Positions 17,919-28,459 of a DNA stretch of 58,988 bases are shown in pieces. The notes under the pieces are model-generated. The model did not search any database and was not told the DNA's origin. It worked only from the letters and a program-made list of their open reading frames with translations. Positions within the stretch are counted from its first letter, which is position 1. Each line of letters begins with the position of its first letter. The stretch comes from Vulcanisaeta sp. (lineage in GTDB: Archaea; Thermoproteota; Thermoprotei; Thermoproteales; Thermocladiaceae): contig JAGDXB010000096.1 of NCBI GenBank assembly GCA_023256215.1, positions 1 through 58,988 on the forward strand, written 5' to 3'. Made by a program: the position numbers and the translations under genes.

Positions 17919-18455
17919 TTACGAAGTACTATGTATTGACTTAATTACATCAACCCATGGATTGTCACGCAGGAAATCGGGAACTGAGTGATCGCTTTGT
18001 GTTGTATTACCTTTATTACTATGATCATAATCATCTGTGGAGCCATGGACGCAAATACTCCTCCTTTCTAATTCCTCCACCTTCTCAACAAGCTTGCTGA
18101 CTAACTCTCTAAGGGCCCTTATTTCATTAATTAATTCACCTTGGTACATACCTTCAGGGGGCTCGTTATTCTTTAAAGATAGTGGTTGGGTTGTTATAAT
18201 AGATAGTTTAACATTAAAGACATAATTTTCAGGAAATAAAACATCCATATTATCCTTACCTAATGCGTTATTAATAGCCTGGTCCCCATTTGACTCCTGA
18301 TCAACATTTTTAGCAAATGCTCTATACTTAGATATTGCCTTGTACACTGTGTTAACGGATATGCCTAATTTCTGCGCTATCTCTTTAGGTTTCAACCCCT
18401 CATTGAAATACAACTTAGCAGCTAATTCCTCGGTCTTCGATAGTTTACTTGACAT
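17919..18455 (-). CDS. HTH / coiled-coil DNA-binding protein
   Basis: About 178 residues. The N-terminal 45 residues form a sigma-region-4/Trp-repressor-like HTH (TEELAAKLYFNEGLKPKEIAQKL, then GISVNTVYKAISKYRAF). After a variable middle, residues about 105-135 form a coiled coil (INEIRALRELVSKLVEKVEELERR), so the protein is probably an oligomer. The C-terminal tail is polar and low complexity. ATG 18455 is chosen because a TATA (TTTTATTATAA on the minus strand) sits 26 bases upstream. It lies just upstream of the membrane P-loop gene and may regulate it; that is inference. Function otherwise unknown. Confidence 0.65.
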   Translation of the reverse strand: MSSKLSKTEELAAKLYFNEGLKPKEIAQKLGISVNTVYKAISKYRAFAKNVDQESNGDQAINNALGKDNMDVLFPENYVFNVKLSIITTQPLSLKNNEPPEGMYQGELINEIRALRELVSKLVEKVEELERRSICVHGSTDDYDHSNKGNTTQSDHSVPDFLRDNPWVDVIKSIHSTS

Positions 18456-18584
18456 CAATATTATTACCGCATGTTATAATAAAATCAGTTTATGTTCCTA
18501 AATTAATAAAATACACTAATATTACTCTTCAATATACGGAAAATGGATAATACATAAAAATGCGGTCTTTGTACGTGCGTATTG

Positions 18585-19535
18585 ATGAGTATTAAGGCAA
18601 CCATTGCAGTACATGGAGGAGCAGGCAGCATGAGTTACTTCATCAATGAGGAACATAGACAAAGATACCTCAGGGGACTTGTTGAGGCCGTCAACGCGGG
18701 TCTTGAGGCATCTAGGAGAGGTAATGCTCTTGATATGGTTGTCGATGCGGTAAGTATCATGGAATTCGATGGATCATATGATGCAGGTAAGGGCTCTGTC
18801 CTGGACTTATATGGTGAGGTTGAACAAGATGCAGGTGTCATGTGGGGTAAGGATCTAAGTGTTGGTGCTGTGGCTAGTGTAAGGCATGTGATAAATGCTA
18901 TCAAGCTCGCACGTATAGTTATGGAGAAGACCGACCACGTGCTTATTGTAGGTGAGGGTGCTGAGGAATTGGCTAAGCATTTCGGCCTTTGGGTGCCATC
19001 AATCGAATTAATAAATGAAGCTAAGATAAATAGGTATAACTCGTTAATTAAGAATTTAGGTTCACGTTATAGAAAAAACGTGGATTTGGCCAAAGAGCTG
19101 GGTTTCATGGATACCGTGGGCGCTGTCGCGATTGACAAGGATGGAAACTTGGCGGCCGCAACATCGACAGGCGGAACAATACTTAAATGGCCCGGTAGGG
19201 TTGGAGATTCGCCATTACCTGGCGCCGGTTATTGGGCTGAGAATGGTGTTTGCGCGGTGTCTGCTACGGGTATTGGTGAGTTCATTATTAGGGCTATGGC
19301 CTCGTTTAGGGTGGCTACGTTAGTTAAAGGTGGTGTTAAGATTAGTGAAGCCGTGAAGCAGGTTGTTAATTACGTCACCGAATTATTTGGACCAGGTAAT
19401 ATAGGGTTGATAGCTATCGATAGTAGGGGCAATGTCGCGTCGGCATTCAATACCGAGGTCATGGGTAGGGCATGGTCTCAGGAAGGATTGGGTAAAGTCA
19501 TTGTTGCTCATTATCCAGGTGACCCATTCCCATAA
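18585..19535 (+). CDS. Isoaspartyl peptidase / L-asparaginase (Ntn-hydrolase)
   Basis: About 316 residues. N-terminal HGGAGS and central FMDTVGAVAID identify the plant-type asparaginase family; the nucleophilic Thr in DTVG becomes the new N terminus after autocleavage. Substrate-pocket glycines follow (AAATSTGG, VSATGIGE). The enzyme hydrolyses L-asparagine or isoaspartyl dipeptides, a repair/salvage role that suits heat-damaged proteins. ATG 18585 is preferred over TTG 18582; a TATA-like ACATAAAAAT lies about 28 bases upstream. Divergent from the HTH gene. Confidence 0.88.
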   Translation: MSIKATIAVHGGAGSMSYFINEEHRQRYLRGLVEAVNAGLEASRRGNALDMVVDAVSIMEFDGSYDAGKGSVLDLYGEVEQDAGVMWGKDLSVGAVASVRHVINAIKLARIVMEKTDHVLIVGEGAEELAKHFGLWVPSIELINEAKINRYNSLIKNLGSRYRKNVDLAKELGFMDTVGAVAIDKDGNLAAATSTGGTILKWPGRVGDSPLPGAGYWAENGVCAVSATGIGEFIIRAMASFRVATLVKGGVKISEAVKQVVNYVTELFGPGNIGLIAIDSRGNVASAFNTEVMGRAWSQEGLGKVIVAHYPGDPFP

Positions 19536-20819
19536 TTATAGAAATCGTTGAATGAAATCATTAAGGTCCTCACTGATAATTTTCACCCGCTCTTTTAATG
19601 CGTAATAATCCCTGGATTTCTCATAAATAACTTTACCATTCACCATCACTAAATCGACGTCTGAGCCGTCAGCTGAGTAGACTATGTTCGATAATAGATT
19701 ATCACTTCTCAATGGTTGTAATCTCGGACTTCCCGCATCAAGCAGAACTAAATCCGCGACACATCCCTTGTCTAAACAACCACCTCTGACGCCCAATAAT
19801 TTGTACCCATTTATTGTTGCTGCCCTGAATGCATGTATAGCCTTGATACCAACATCCCAATATGAGTGCCTTTGAAGTAAAACGGCCATTTTCATTTCCC
19901 TAAACATATCTAGAGAATTATTGCTTGCAGGCCCATCGGTACCTAACGCCACCGTAACCCCCATACTCATTAACTCCTTCATTGGGAAGTGGCCTGCTGT
20001 AGCCAATTTCATGTTTGACGTTGGCGCATGTATGACCTTAGCACCTGCCCTAGATATTAAGCCCAGCTCCCAATTAGTAACCCACCCTAGGTGGACTAGT
20101 TGGGTTTTGTTAGTTACAATACCGAGCATGTTTAGGTACTCCACAGGGAATACCCCATACCTTTTCTTTGACTCGTAAATCTCATCCCTAGTTTCAGATA
20201 TGTGGATATGTATTGGTAAGTTTAATGCTTCGCTCAGTTCCTTAGCCCGAAGCAGCGTATCCTTACCTACAGTATATATACTATGAATATTTACTATTGG
20301 TTTGATTAACGATGAATGTACGTACTTAACGTAGAAATTCCTAAGCTCGTTCTCCACCTGTACAGCATTAACATAGGTATCCATAAACGGAGGTCCAAGC
20401 ATAGCCCGTACCCCGTACTTCAGCGCTATCTCAGCCGTAACCTCTGGATGGTAATACATGTCTATGAATGCCGTCGTCCCGCTCATTATCATTTCTATTA
20501 TCGATAATTCACTACCCAAAGCTATAATATCGGGCGTTAATTCCCTCTCAACGCTCCACATCTTATTCAGCCAGGTCGGTAGTTCAGCATCGTCAAAGAA
20601 ACCCCTCAACAATGACATTGGCGTATGTGTATGTGCATTAACGAGACCGGGCATTGCTATGTGCCCTGAACAATCAATTTCCTCATAGCCAGACCCCTTA
20701 ACGTCGCCAATCTCTACTATTACTCCATTTTCAATTAGTACATTGACGTTCCTAAGTATCCTTAAGTCCTCACCGGATAAAGTCAGTACAAAGTCGCAGT
20801 TTCTAAGTATGTAACTCAT
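19536..20819 (-). CDS. mtaD: Amidohydrolase: MTA/SAH (or related) deaminase
   Basis: 427 residues. Metal-dependent amidohydrolase: MPGLVNAHTHTPMSLLRG (HxH metal site), IHISET (metal His), HLGWV, and LGTDGPASNNSLDMFREM (catalytic Asp). This set matches the MtaD/SsnA group that deaminates 5'-methylthioadenosine or S-adenosylhomocysteine; guanine deaminase-like relatives are alternatives. The start overlaps the stop of the upstream dph6 by four bases (ATGA), so the two are coupled. It converges with the asparaginase gene at the other end. Confidence 0.8.
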   Translation of the reverse strand: MSYILRNCDFVLTLSGEDLRILRNVNVLIENGVIVEIGDVKGSGYEEIDCSGHIAMPGLVNAHTHTPMSLLRGFFDDAELPTWLNKMWSVERELTPDIIALGSELSIIEMIMSGTTAFIDMYYHPEVTAEIALKYGVRAMLGPPFMDTYVNAVQVENELRNFYVKYVHSSLIKPIVNIHSIYTVGKDTLLRAKELSEALNLPIHIHISETRDEIYESKKRYGVFPVEYLNMLGIVTNKTQLVHLGWVTNWELGLISRAGAKVIHAPTSNMKLATAGHFPMKELMSMGVTVALGTDGPASNNSLDMFREMKMAVLLQRHSYWDVGIKAIHAFRAATINGYKLLGVRGGCLDKGCVADLVLLDAGSPRLQPLRSDNLLSNIVYSADGSDVDLVMVNGKVIYEKSRDYYALKERVKIISEDLNDFIQRFL

Positions 20820-21541
20820 CGCTGGATTCCTTTATTATCGAACTTATTTGAATACTTTTGTCTCAATGACACAGACTTAATTATGTATACCCATGAATAT
20901 TGATCGATTCTACGTACCTCACCATCCTCTATAACAACCTCCTTCTTAAATAATGGTGCGTCCACCACGAAAGTCTCGCCCTCACCACCCTCCAGTGCTG
21001 GGTTAAAACCGTACTTAAGCGCTGAATTTATTAGATCATTGATATCGCTTATCGTAAGGACTTTACCTAAAAGTCTAGGATCAATGCCCATGGTACTTAT
21101 AGAAGTTAATACAAACCTGAAACCGTGATTATACAAATCCACTAGGTAATTAACCTGGTTCTTCCTCCATAATGGCGAATACACCTTAAGATCCACCTCC
21201 TTAGCAACAATGTTGATCATCATCCTCTGATAATCCGATAACAACGCGCCAGTTACAATACCATAAATACCAAATTCCTTCTTAATATCAATGAGGGCGT
21301 TCTTTAAATCCTCAAGTTCCAAATCCTTAATACCGTTAGTGACGTACATAACCTGAGGAATACCAAGGGCATCAGCCTGATATTTAGTCCATTCAATGTT
21401 TGGGTAATGAAACATCCATGAATCAACGCGTTGAGGCTTTAAGGTTAATAAGCAAGCAACGTCGAAACCCTTAAGCACAGCCCAATGAAGGGCATACGTC
21501 GAATCCTTACCACCTGAGAACAGCGAACAAACCCTCATCAT
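20816..21541 (-). CDS. dph6: Diphthine--ammonia ligase (ATP pyrophosphatase)
   Basis: 241 residues. The PP-loop SGGKDSTYALHWA at the N terminus binds ATP; the C-terminal family signature EGGEGETFVVDAPLFKKEV is diagnostic of the Dph6 family. It catalyses the last step of diphthamide synthesis on elongation factor aEF2. The first ATG at 21541 is followed by another; either is possible. It overlaps the MtaD-type deaminase by four bases. Confidence 0.88.
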   Translation of the reverse strand: MMRVCSLFSGGKDSTYALHWAVLKGFDVACLLTLKPQRVDSWMFHYPNIEWTKYQADALGIPQVMYVTNGIKDLELEDLKNALIDIKKEFGIYGIVTGALLSDYQRMMINIVAKEVDLKVYSPLWRKNQVNYLVDLYNHGFRFVLTSISTMGIDPRLLGKVLTISDINDLINSALKYGFNPALEGGEGETFVVDAPLFKKEVVIEDGEVRRIDQYSWVYIIKSVSLRQKYSNKFDNKGIQR

Positions 21542-21660
21542 GCCCTTAGTCCCGTTATGACTTAAAATCCTATTTGGTATGGGAATTAATGGCCGTTAAT
21601 AGAAATTGATTAAGCATTTAGTAGTAATGTTTTTAACTCAGTAAATTGATGATCCATGCA

Positions 21661-21903
21661 ATGAGTAATGAGGGTGAGGAGTGGCAATTCCCTGAGGATT
21701 GGGAGTACAGTGGCGGCGTACCAGAGAGATTACTTAAGATAAGGGCCAAGTGCCCATACTGTGGTCATGTTTTTGAAGTTGAAATGGGAGAATCTTGGTA
21801 CAACATGGGTATCTCAATAGCATGCCCAAAATGCGGTAAGCAGTTTTCAATAAGCATGTACGGCGAGGTCATAGGAGAAGTGAAGAAGGGCGCCAAGAAG
21901 TAA
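21661..21903 (+). CDS. Small zinc-ribbon protein
   Basis: About 80 residues with CPYCG and CPKCG knuckles 26 residues apart, separated by an aromatic/acidic stretch (GESWYNMGIS), and a basic tail ending KKGAKK. ATG 21661 is exactly 27 bases from TTTTTAAC (21630-21637); the in-frame upstream ATG is unlikely. No specific function is recognised. Confidence 0.65.
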   Translation: MSNEGEEWQFPEDWEYSGGVPERLLKIRAKCPYCGHVFEVEMGESWYNMGISIACPKCGKQFSISMYGEVIGEVKKGAKK

Positions 21904-21949
21904 TCGTTAAAATTAAACATAAAAGCACCTCACCACACAACAACTACTC

Positions 21950-22381
21950 ATGAGTAACTCCAACTGTCTTGAAGAATTAATGAACTCACTAATGACCATA
22001 TACTCGATAAGCATTATAGAACATTACATGATATTACTAATGATTATAAAAGCAGGAAAAGGAGCCGATATTCAAGACCAACTTATTAATGCGTTGAGGG
22101 AGCACCTAGATAAGGAAAGTAGACTTATTAAGTCTATGGAGAAATTAAATCTATGTTTAGATGCTCATGCTATAAAATTAATTAATGATTACTTAGGAAA
22201 TATTAGTGAAGGATTATCCCTAATTAATGATGCAGAATTCATAAGTAATTATATAAATAATTTCACTGATTCATTAAAGACACTTCTCAAATACTTAGTC
22301 ATTCATAATGAATTATTAATAAAAATAATTAATTCAATTCAGGAAGTTATTGATAATTTATTAAAAATAATTGAGATTTAA
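21950..22381 (+). CDS. Uncharacterised all-helical protein
   Basis: 143 residues, almost entirely helical and rich in Leu, Ile, Asn and Lys. It could be a four-helix bundle with leucine-rich helices (LLMIIKAGKG, LIKSMEKLNL). It is more AT-rich than its neighbours, with many ATT/AAT/TTA codons. ATG 21950 lies about 30 bases from AACATAAAAG. No family is recognised. Confidence 0.45.
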   Translation: MSNSNCLEELMNSLMTIYSISIIEHYMILLMIIKAGKGADIQDQLINALREHLDKESRLIKSMEKLNLCLDAHAIKLINDYLGNISEGLSLINDAEFISNYINNFTDSLKTLLKYLVIHNELLIKIINSIQEVIDNLLKIIEI

Positions 22382-22419
22382 TTAATATTTTTTAATTTAT
22401 TTTATCTTCATCCTCTTTT

Positions 22420-23349
22420 CTATGATAAGAACTGTGGAGGTACCTGGGCTAAATTCTTCTTTATCGCCTCTACACTAGCGAGGAACTTCTTTCTTTGTTC
22501 ATCATTTAGCTTAAGCTCTATTATCTTCTCAACACCATTCTTACCAAGCACGACAGGTACCTCAGCAAAGACGTCTCTAACCCCATACTCACCATCTAGG
22601 TATACCGATGCCTCGAATATTCTCTTCCTATCCTTCTTGATTGAATCGACCATCAATGCGAGGCCGGCCGCTGGACCCCAATTACTACTGAAACCTCTTA
22701 AATTCGTTATTTCCGCACCTGCTTGAACTGTTTTCTTAACAATTTCGTCATACTGACCTGGAGTTAAAAACTCTGTGAGTGGTTTTCCATAAACAAATGA
22801 TGCCTCAGGCACTGGGTACATGTTTTCACCATGCTGCCCGAGAACAACAGGTATTATTGATTCAGGTGCAACGCCTATTATTTGTGATGCATAGTAAGCC
22901 ATCCTGCTGGAATCGAGTACTCCACTAAAGCCTATGACCCTATTCCTTGGAAAACCAAGTTTCTTGTATAGTACGTAAACCATCGCATCGAGCGGGTTCG
23001 TGGTTATTATGACTATTGAGTTCGGCGCGTATTTCTTAATCTGCTCGGCTATTGAGGCGACTATTTCAGCATTCTTACCTGCCAATTCCTCCCTAGTCAT
23101 GCCAGGTTTTCGGGCAAGACCTGCTGTGACTATTACTATGTCGCTACCCTCCATGTCCTTGTAATCATTGCTACCCTTATACCTAACAGACTTCCCAAGT
23201 ATTGCCGCTGCGTGATTTAGATCTACGGCCTCGCCCTGAGGTAGGTTCTTTATTATGTCTATGAGAACTATCTCATTATCTAGTTCAAAGAACATTAGAA
23301 ACGCGGCCGTTGTTGCACCGACACGTCCACTACCTATTATTGTAATCAT
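22420..23349 (-). CDS. mdh: Malate dehydrogenase
   Basis: 309 residues. L-malate/lactate dehydrogenase family: ITIIGSGRVGATTAAFL (NAD-binding GxGxxG), AGLARKPGMTREEL, TTNPLDAMVYV, VLGQHGENMYPVP (catalytic His). The Arg in RKPGMTR at the substrate loop favours oxaloacetate/malate over pyruvate/lactate. It links to the citric-acid cycle. ATG 23349 has minus-strand GTTAAAAAC about 32 bases upstream. Confidence 0.92.
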   Translation of the reverse strand: MITIIGSGRVGATTAAFLMFFELDNEIVLIDIIKNLPQGEAVDLNHAAAILGKSVRYKGSNDYKDMEGSDIVIVTAGLARKPGMTREELAGKNAEIVASIAEQIKKYAPNSIVIITTNPLDAMVYVLYKKLGFPRNRVIGFSGVLDSSRMAYYASQIIGVAPESIIPVVLGQHGENMYPVPEASFVYGKPLTEFLTPGQYDEIVKKTVQAGAEITNLRGFSSNWGPAAGLALMVDSIKKDRKRIFEASVYLDGEYGVRDVFAEVPVVLGKNGVEKIIELKLNDEQRKKFLASVEAIKKNLAQVPPQFLS

Positions 23350-23485
23350 ATTCCCTACCCATCTATTGATTTCCCACTGTGTTTTTAACTTTAATCTATG
23401 ACAAACATATTACCGATAATGAGCAGTATCGATTGGTCCTGGTTTATTTAATGAAAAATAATGTAAAACAATCTCTATATTACAT

Positions 23486-24739
<1,254 letters not shown>

Positions 24740-25216
24740 ATGGCAGTGTCAAGTGAAGAAGTAACTAATAATGAGGTACATGATGGTGATGAAAAACCAA
24801 TATTCGTAACAAACCTACCTAGTGATAAGGTAAAGGAACTCATTGAGATATTACGTAACGTTTACGATCCAGAGATACCAATAAACGTGTATGACCTAGG
24901 CCTTATATATGAAATAACAATGAATGAAGATAAGGTGGTCCACGTAAAAATGACGCTAACGGCCGTTGGGTGCCCATTATCTGAGAACCTTGGATATCAG
25001 GTAGGTGCTGCCATTCAGCAGGCAATACCTGACGCTAAGGACATAGAAATTGATGTGGTCTTTGACCCACCATGGACGCCCCTAAAGATGACTAAATTAG
25101 GACGTGAAATGTTTAAAGCGATATATGGGTATGATATCGTTGAACAGTGGCTTAAGACACAGAGTGAACAGCAGGGTATGCAGGATAATCAGCAAGGAGT
25201 TAGTGAAAATTCGTAA
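24740..25216 (+). CDS. MIP18/PaaD-type Fe-S cluster assembly factor (DUF59)
   Basis: 158 residues. The DUF59 core is clear: VYDPEIPINVYDLGLIYEI and LTAVGCPLSENLG (conserved Cys). The C terminus is Gln/Ser-rich and probably flexible. The family (SufT, MIP18/CIAO2, PaaD) acts as a late-acting Fe-S assembly or maturation factor in the cytosol. ATG 24740 follows a TTATTAAC element about 30 bases upstream. Confidence 0.85.
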   Translation: MAVSSEEVTNNEVHDGDEKPIFVTNLPSDKVKELIEILRNVYDPEIPINVYDLGLIYEITMNEDKVVHVKMTLTAVGCPLSENLGYQVGAAIQQAIPDAKDIEIDVVFDPPWTPLKMTKLGREMFKAIYGYDIVEQWLKTQSEQQGMQDNQQGVSENS

Positions 25217-25293
25217 CCAAATTATTTATTTCTAAATAAGTACACTTTATATTGTAAATAAAGATTTAAAAGGGTGTATTTAGAATAGAAAAT

Positions 25294-25716
25294 GTGCTTC
25301 CATCAACAGAAAGCGTCTCATCAAGGAAGACACTTACCGAGAGGGTGAAGCTAAAATTAACGGAGATTTTAGAATCCAGTGATTTAATAAGGTTCGTGGC
25401 ATTAGTAACGATGGATGGATTCACCATAGCGTCTGCTATGAAGAATGGTATGGATATCAATCCAAAGTGGTTAGGCGCACTCATTGTCTCGTCAATCAAA
25501 AATCTAGAGGACAATTTAAGGAAGGCGTTAAGTAATGTAAGTCTTTCAGAGCTTGTCCTATCGATAGGTCAGGATTTATTGATCATAAAGCCTATGGGCA
25601 AGATTGCACTTATAATGATTGCCGATAAATCATTAGATATGAATTTTGTTATGTATGAAATAGAGGAAGGACTTAATGATTTAATTACTGATTTAGGATT
25701 AGAAAGGAAAAAGTAA
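25294..25716 (+). CDS. Roadblock/LC7-domain protein
   Basis: 140 residues. After an N-terminal extension, the sequence SSDLIRFVALVTMDGFTIASAM begins a roadblock/LC7 fold with the typical amphipathic strand and later KIALIMIADKSLDM. Roadblock proteins dimerise and regulate small GTPases in other organisms (MglB-like). GTG 25294 is preceded by AT-rich sequence (GATTTAAAAG). No MglA-type small GTPase is adjacent; the GPN GTPase lies 17 kb away and is a different class. Its partner is unknown. Confidence 0.75.
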   Translation: MLPSTESVSSRKTLTERVKLKLTEILESSDLIRFVALVTMDGFTIASAMKNGMDINPKWLGALIVSSIKNLEDNLRKALSNVSLSELVLSIGQDLLIIKPMGKIALIMIADKSLDMNFVMYEIEEGLNDLITDLGLERKK

Positions 25717-25744
25717 AATAATTATTTTAGAGATAGACGTATCG

Positions 25745-26194
25745 TCATCCTACATTGTCCTCCTTAGCAATACTATTTAATGACTCCATTAATGCTGCGG
25801 ATGTCAAGTTCTCGATCAACTGCTTAGACTTCTCATAATAAGCATTTATTAACTGTAGTAATTTCTGCTTCACATAGTCTATGGGCTTTGTATAATAAAC
25901 GTATGTATAACCCCCATTCTTAGCCAGCACGGGTCTTCTGGCAATCAATCCAAGCTGCACTAATTTAACTAGGGATCTTTCTATGGTGCTTCTTGACTTA
26001 TTCATTTCCTTGGCTATTTCGGCTACGGTTAATGGTTCCTTAGCCCTATTTTGTAACAGGTAATAAATCTCTACCTCGGTTGGTGAGAGCCTAAGTATGC
26101 ACCTTAGAATATACTTAATATCCACATCTTCGAGGATTTCTTCGGTACTTTTCTCCTTAAGTTGTATGAGTGACACCACGTTAATCGCCAACAT
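25745..26194 (-). CDS. Winged-helix transcriptional regulator
   Basis: About 149 residues. A MarR/TrmB-like winged helix spans about residues 45-105 (LSPTEVEIYYLLQNRAKEPLTVAEIAKEMNKSRSTIERSLVKLVQLGLIAR), followed by a helical C terminus (KQKLLQLINAYYEKSKQLIENL) suited to dimerisation. ATG 26194 is best placed, about 22 bases from CCTTTATAAG on the minus strand; GTG 26203 is too close. It is 28 bases downstream, convergent, of the roadblock gene. Target genes unknown. Confidence 0.7.
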   Translation of the reverse strand: MLAINVVSLIQLKEKSTEEILEDVDIKYILRCILRLSPTEVEIYYLLQNRAKEPLTVAEIAKEMNKSRSTIERSLVKLVQLGLIARRPVLAKNGGYTYVYYTKPIDYVKQKLLQLINAYYEKSKQLIENLTSAALMESLNSIAKEDNVG

Positions 26195-26286
26195 CAGTGT
26201 CACATAACTTCTTATAAAGGTTTCTCTCCAATATTTTTCACTACAGATTCACATAATTTATCACAATATTTATTTTAACGTAAACT

Positions 26287-27267
26287 CTATATTTCTACAG
26301 TTATGCCTATATTTCTATCTTTTGTAAGGTTATAAATATATGATGCAGCCGCCAGATCCTCCACGGCAATACCCACTGACTTAAATACAGTAATATCCTT
26401 ATCACTTAACCTACCTTGCCTTAAACCAGCTACTATCTCCCCAATCTCGATTAAATTATTTTCAGTTAGTATACCATTCTTAATAGGAATTATTACATCA
26501 CCAGTCTCATTGAGAACAGCATTGCGTGAATCGACAACAATTATTGAGGCTCTACGTATGACTTCATCGTCAAGCTCCCTAGAATCTCTCTCGGGTGCGC
26601 CAATCGATGCTATATGCATACCTTCGTGAAGCCAGGAACCAAGAATCACAGGCTCCTTACTAGTAGTTACTGCTATGGCTATGTCTGACTGCTTAACAGC
26701 GTCATATCCTGAATCAACAACCACAGCATCTAAACCTCTGTCTCTGGCAAACTTCACTAACTCTAACGCCCTAGCCTTCGTCCTTGAATGTATGAATAAC
26801 CTCCTTATATTAAACACCCTAGTCAAGAGCATTACGTGATACCTAGCCTGCAATCCAGCACCTATGATGGCAACATTATCCGTGCGCTTGGCCAAATATT
26901 TAATGGACACTGCCGTAGCCGCAGCCGTTCTCCAAGCCGTTAATACAGTACCATTAATTATCGCAACCGGAGAACCAGTCTCATCATCTAGAAGGGTGAC
27001 TATACCCTGGGTAGTTGGTAAACCGCGCGCCTTATTCCTCTCAATAACATTAACAATTTTAACGGAAAAACCAATTCCACGCGCACCGCAGGGCATAACG
27101 CCCCACCAATCATTGTTTAGATAAACAACCATCCTCTGGGGCATTACCACCTTACCAGTACTGTAATCTCTGAAGGCAGAGGCTATTGCGTCGACGAAAC
27201 CCTTTGCATTCTTATCCTCGTCCAGCACCTCATTAACTTCCTTCTCCCCTATCATTATAACCTTCAT
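26287..27267 (-). CDS. Ornithine cyclodeaminase / mu-crystallin family enzyme
   Basis: 326 residues. The NAD-binding motif NVAIIGAGLQARYHV, the substrate Lys (FSVKIVNV, about residue 70), WRTAAATAVS and the C-terminal KSVGIAVEDLAAA Asp are all present. The family includes ornithine cyclodeaminase, archaeal alanine dehydrogenase and ketimine reductases. Residues alone do not decide between them; alanine dehydrogenase is plausible in an archaeon. Its promoter lies in an AT-rich region shared with the next gene. Confidence 0.8.
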   Translation of the reverse strand: MKVIMIGEKEVNEVLDEDKNAKGFVDAIASAFRDYSTGKVVMPQRMVVYLNNDWWGVMPCGARGIGFSVKIVNVIERNKARGLPTTQGIVTLLDDETGSPVAIINGTVLTAWRTAAATAVSIKYLAKRTDNVAIIGAGLQARYHVMLLTRVFNIRRLFIHSRTKARALELVKFARDRGLDAVVVDSGYDAVKQSDIAIAVTTSKEPVILGSWLHEGMHIASIGAPERDSRELDDEVIRRASIIVVDSRNAVLNETGDVIIPIKNGILTENNLIEIGEIVAGLRQGRLSDKDITVFKSVGIAVEDLAAASYIYNLTKDRNIGITVEI

Positions 27268-27392
27268 ATGACATTTGTACTATACTGAGAAATTTAAATA
27301 TTATTATCTATAGGAATGAATATTAAAATATTATTTATTCAATTTGAGATAGATTTATTAACTCTTGAGATAAGTAAAATAAGGGTGATTTT

Positions 27393-27686
27393 ATGGAGGT
27401 TAAATGCATAAATTGCAAGTACTTTAGACTACATGAGTTACGAGACAATATTGGTATTTGCATTAATAGGGATAGCCCATTTTACATGAGGTTAGTCATG
27501 ACGGAATGGCAATGCCCCTTCTTTGTAGAATTAAATGAGGAGGTTGATGAGGATGAATTCTATTGGTGTGCGGATTGTAAGACCATGGTCCATAGATCAT
27601 TATTATCACTTCATAAGGGGCATAAATTAGTGAAAACACCATACATAGATGAGGATTCCCACCTTGAGACCTATGTTGCCGACTAA
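27393..27686 (+). CDS. Small protein with two Cys/His metal-binding clusters
   Basis: 97 residues. The first half has CINCKYF (C-x2-C), then GICIN and WQCPFF, i.e. four cysteines that could bind zinc or an Fe-S cluster. The second half (YWCADCKTMVHRSLLSLHK) is a B-box-like C-x2-C-x4-H...H..H zinc site. It starts with ATG 27393 and ends in an acidic tail. It is probably a crenarchaeal regulatory or ubiquitin-like adaptor protein; the function is unknown. Confidence 0.6.
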   Translation: MEVKCINCKYFRLHELRDNIGICINRDSPFYMRLVMTEWQCPFFVELNEEVDEDEFYWCADCKTMVHRSLLSLHKGHKLVKTPYIDEDSHLETYVAD

Positions 27687-27738
27687 ACCTTTTATGTCCC
27701 TCACTCCATTTTAATAAAATACGAAAACCTCCTCGATT

Positions 27739-28362
27739 TTACCTATTAATACAATGCTTCTGAACAAAACTCTCTATGGCCTTAGCAATTATCCTGATAT
27801 CCTTCCCTCTTGGAGTATGCGCCATGCCCTCAATTTTCACAAACTCGATGATGTTACCGAGAGCCTTAGCTCTCTCATAGTAATTCTCCACCTGCTGTAT
27901 ATTCACTAATTCATCATTTGAGCCGTGAATTAGAAGTATTGGCGGTAGGCCCGGCCTTAAGTAGTTAATTGGTGATGTCTTTCTCAAGAATTCTTCACTG
28001 ACCTGCCTACTATCAAGCTTCAATAACTCCTCATAAGTCCTCCTCCTAATACTCCCAGGTTCACCCTCACTTAACCACCTAACCTGGGCTAAACGATCAG
28101 TGGGTCCTGATACGGAGATTGCGCAAACAATGTTATTCAGCGTTGATGCAGTAAGTAATGCCAATGCGCCACCCATTGAGTGGCCCGCTATAATGAAGTT
28201 CTCATTGTTATTCTTTAATATGTCAGTGACCTTGTTAAGTCCATCCTCAAAATCCCTATAGGATGGCGCCAGTATCTCTAAGTTGAGTGATTTTAGAGGT
28301 CCTATTAGCCAATTTATTTTTTCGGGGTTTGAACCGAAGCCGTGCAATGCTATGGCTTTCAT
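27739..28362 (-). CDS. Small alpha/beta-hydrolase
   Basis: 207 residues. Catalytic triad visible: nucleophile elbow GHSMGG (Ser), Asp in GSNDELV and His in EGMAHTP; oxyanion region LHGFGSNP at the N terminus. The fold matches small esterases and RBBP9-like serine hydrolases. Substrate unknown. There is a flexible lid-like helix pair (about 100-145). Convergent to the zinc protein. Confidence 0.82.
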   Translation of the reverse strand: MKAIALHGFGSNPEKINWLIGPLKSLNLEILAPSYRDFEDGLNKVTDILKNNNENFIIAGHSMGGALALLTASTLNNIVCAISVSGPTDRLAQVRWLSEGEPGSIRRRTYEELLKLDSRQVSEEFLRKTSPINYLRPGLPPILLIHGSNDELVNIQQVENYYERAKALGNIIEFVKIEGMAHTPRGKDIRIIAKAIESFVQKHCINR

Positions 28363-28459
28363 TAGTGAATCGGTTACATTATTGCTAATTTAAGGTTTAA
28401 GGCCGATGAAGGAGAGTTAACCTTAATAAAAACAACATTAGTGAACCGTATAACCAACC

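Noticed and set aside
19132-19323. Frame inside the asparaginase gene
   Set aside because: Out-of-frame reading of a well-supported enzyme.
21647-21700. TTGATGA ... CTGA resembling C/D boxes
   Set aside because: It overlaps the start of the zinc-ribbon gene and lacks inner boxes.
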